DNA of 64,000 nt from Larus michahellis (lineage: Eukaryota; Chordata; Aves; Charadriiformes; Laridae). Under the pieces are notes generated by a model that was not told the DNA's origin, made no database searches, and saw nothing but the letters and a program-made list of their open reading frames with translations. The stretch spans positions 434,001 to 498,000 of the forward strand of contig NC_133918.1 in NCBI RefSeq assembly GCF_964199755.1, read 5' to 3'. The position numbers and the translations under genes are program-made. Positions 61,376 to 64,000 of this stretch are shown here, piece after piece (position 1 is the stretch's first letter; the number at the start of each line of letters is the position of its first letter).

Positions 61376-62123
61376 TTCATAGAATCAGAGAATCATGGAA
61401 TAGTTAGAGTTGTAAGGGACCTTAAAGCCCACCCAGTGCCACCCCCTGCCCTGGGCAGGGACACCTCCCACCAGCCCAGGTTGCTCCAAGCCCCGGCCAA
61501 CCTGGCCTTGAACCCCTCCAGGGATGGGGCAGCCACAGCTTCTCTGGGCAACCTGGGCCAGGGGCTCACCACCCTCACACCAAACAATTTCTGCCTCACA
61601 TCTCACCTCAATCTCCCCTCTTCCAGTTTCAAACCCTTCCCCCTCGTCCCGTGGCTCCCCTCCCTGCTCCAGAGCCCCTCCCCAGCTTTCCTGGAGCCCC
61701 TTTAGGGACTGGAAGGGGCTGGGAGGTCTCCGCGGAGCCTTCTCTTCTCCAGGCTGAACCCCCCCAGCTCTCTCAGCCTGTCCTCCCAGCAGAGGGGCTC
61801 CAGCCCTCCCAGCATCTCCGGGGCCTCCTCTGGCCCCGCTCCAACAGCTCCGTGTCCTTCTGCTGTCGGTGCCCCAGCACTGGAGGCAGCACTGCAGGGG
61901 GGTCTCCCCCGAGCGGAGCAGAGGGGCAGAATCCCCCCCTCGCCCTGCTGCCCACGCTGCTGGGGATGCAGCCCAGGCTGCGGGGGGTTTCTGGGCTGCC
62001 AGCGCACGGTGCTGGGGCATATGAAGCTTCTCCCCCACCAACACCCCCAAGTCCTTCTCCTCGGGGCTGCTCTCCAGCCATTCTCTGCCCAGCCCGGGTT
62101 TGTGCTACGGGTTGCCCTGACGC
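61376..62123 (-). mobile_element. CR1: CR1 LINE 3' part
   Basis: Minus-strand CR1 copy of about 750 bp. It opens on the plus strand with the reverse complement of the CR1 terminal repeat (ATAGAATCAGAGAATCATGG), then the GGGACCTTAAAGCCCACCC block, and runs to the CCCCCAAGTCCTTCTCC region. It is closely related to the plus-strand copy at 1775-2506. Confidence 0.92.
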
Positions 62124-64000
62124 TTTTTTTTTTGGCTCTTTTCCCCAAAAAAACCAATTCCAATTCACCCAGCCACACGTTTATCACAGGGTGGGGATCG
62201 GCAGGAACCCACTGCCCACAGGAGCTGCTTCACCTGTGGCTGGGCCCGGGCTGGTGGGTGGGGGTGATATTTTGGGGACACCTCTGAGCCCCAGCCACCC
62301 CAGGACCTCCTGCCCTGCGAAGCAAACTGGGGAGCGGAGGGACGTGCCCACACGGGGACCCAAGGTGCTGTGACAACCCTGCCACGGACCCAAAACCTGT
62401 CCTGAAGTTGTTCCCGTCCTTAACTTAAATTGGACATTTCGCCACTGTGCCGGGAGGCAGAGTGAGCATCAGCCCGGTGTCCCGAGGACAATCAGGGAAA
62501 TCCCCTCATTTCTCTGCAGAGGGGTCAGGAGCTTTTTTGGGGGAGATTAAGGTCAGTCTTGGGGATCCATTAGTCAATCTGGGACGCTTCGGTGGGGGGT
62601 TCAGGTCCTTGGCAGGGTCAGACCCACCAGGATGGGTGAATTTGGGGGTCCCTGTTCTCAGTGGGGCTGCCTCAGTGTGTGCAGCGACCCTCAGGACCTT
62701 TTCCAGTGCTGCAAACTGGGAGCCGAGTGGGCATCCCAGTTTACTGGGCTGCCCCTTCCCATGTCGGGGGGAAGCGGAAGCGTAGCCAGGATTGGCCTGA
62801 ATCAATTTCAGGCAGTTTTTCCTCGTAGGGTCCTCCACATGGTTTATTGTATATTATTTTACTTCATTTTGCCAGCCTGTGAGTTGAGTAAGCATGGGGT
62901 GAGAATTATAAGGAAGGGAAATAACGTTATTCAGCATGTGTCTTTCTACAGAGTCCTCTCTATTACTGCTGAAGATATATAAAACAGATTTATCTATCAC
63001 ATAAAAATGCCTTTTTTTTTTCTGGGAAAGAATAACTTGCTTTGCTAGCACCGGTGGGAGGCAAGGAGGTGGCTGGCAGGAGTGTGTGTGGGGACGCTTG
63101 GCGTGAGCCCTCCCCAGGTACCTTGTATAGCACCTCGTGTCGGTGGCATGGTTCTGCCACAAGGAAGGCTGTTGATCTCCTGGTGTTTCCTGCTTTTTAA
63201 AAGCTTTTTATGGATTATTCAGGTTTCCCAGCTGGCAGCTGCTGCCCCCAAACCTCAGCAGTGCTGGGGCATCAGTCTCCTGCTCGCTCCTCTGGGCACT
63301 GGCCAGGCACGGTGGTGGGTTCCTCTCCTGACACCTTCAGCTCCTGGACTCGCTCTACTGGGACACCGTCGGGGAGCGATGGGTGGGGAGGAGGCAAAAT
63401 CTTCGCCTTGCTGCAGTGCCATATTTGAAAATAAAGTGGTTGGTTGCTGTTTTTTTTTAAAAACAGTACTATGAAACATGACTTCTGTGATCCCTCCTTT
63501 GTCCTTCCTTGGGGCCAAGGACGACGACTCCTCACGCACCACCATCCAGCTGGCTCCCTGCACTGCCCCAGCGCTTCCCACCCTCTCTCCCATCTCCCTT
63601 TCACCAGTGATGAGGCTTTCCCGGACCATCCCTCCTCTCTGGGCTGGGGCTTCTGGCCCCATTTAATGGGATTTGCCCTCAAAGGGCTTGATCGCTCACT
63701 GTCATCCCCAAACAGCCTCATTTACTGAAGGAGACTCCCTCCTCTACCAACTCATGGTAGGGGAAGCGTCCCAGGCACTGCGAACACCCCTTGCCTGCTC
63801 GAGCCCCGCAGGGCCGGCTTCCAGTCACAGACAAATGGCTCTTACCATGTGCCTCAGTTTCCCCACTGGTAAATGCGGGTGTGACAATTGCCTGGGCAAA
63901 GAAGGGAGGGCTTCATGGCGGGGAGCAGCACACAGCAAGTTCCCTCCTCTGTGTGGCCTCAGGTGAGCTATTTCTGCCTCGGGTCCCTCCACCACAGCCT
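62124..64000. other. Right flank, no identified gene
   Basis: No splice-supported coding sequence. 62820-63030 is AT-rich. A plus-strand AATAAA at 63430-63435 in 3'-UTR-like sequence could end a plus-strand transcript, perhaps the one from the 59.6 kb TATA promoter; that link is a guess. Confidence 0.4.

Overview
The window looks like bird genomic DNA from a GC-rich, gene-dense microchromosome. Three things point that way: several CR1 LINE copies with the typical CR1 3' end, GC-rich short introns with many G/C-rich minisatellites, and three intact vertebrate genes packed into about 50 kb. I saw no ERV or LTR element, tRNA, rRNA or bacterial feature.

Layout. (1) 1-5.2 kb: a CpG island with a likely bidirectional promoter (two inverted ZNF143-type sites around 1552-1641), flanked by CR1 copies; the genes it serves are not identified. 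(2) 5.2-22.2 kb, minus strand: a complete ROR-family nuclear receptor gene. Ten coding exons give 465 aa with no break, and the first coding exon holds only 7 coding bases. The sequence is nearest to ROR-beta, but hinge and ligand-domain divergence show it is a separate paralogue. (3) 22.3-37.7 kb: intergenic DNA between two divergent promoters, with minisatellites and a few AT-rich islands that could be regulatory. (4) 37.8-46.7 kb, plus strand: a complete ZFAND5-like gene (five coding exons, 207 aa, A20 and AN1 zinc fingers). (5) 49.0-57.0 kb, plus strand: a complete ABHD17A gene (four coding exons, 304 aa, depalmitoylase with Ser/Asp/His triad), with a 1.4 kb G-rich minisatellite in its first intron. 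(6) 57-64 kb: mostly no recognisable gene, apart from a TATA-type promoter candidate near 59.6 kb, a minisatellite and a CR1 copy.

The main point is the gene set. From memory, human 9q21 carries ABHD17B, ZFAND5 and RORB, and human 15q carries RORA, ZFAND6 and ABHD17C, in the same relative order and orientation as the three genes here. Human 19p13.3 has ABHD17A but, as far as I recall, neither a ROR nor a ZFAND5-like gene. The window is therefore best read as the 19p13.3-type member of this ancient duplicated block, with a fourth ROR and a third ZFAND5/6-type gene kept in this lineage and lost in mammals. The three genes do not form one pathway: they are a ligand-type transcription factor, a ubiquitin/proteasome adaptor and a membrane protein depalmitoylase that share ancestry of position.
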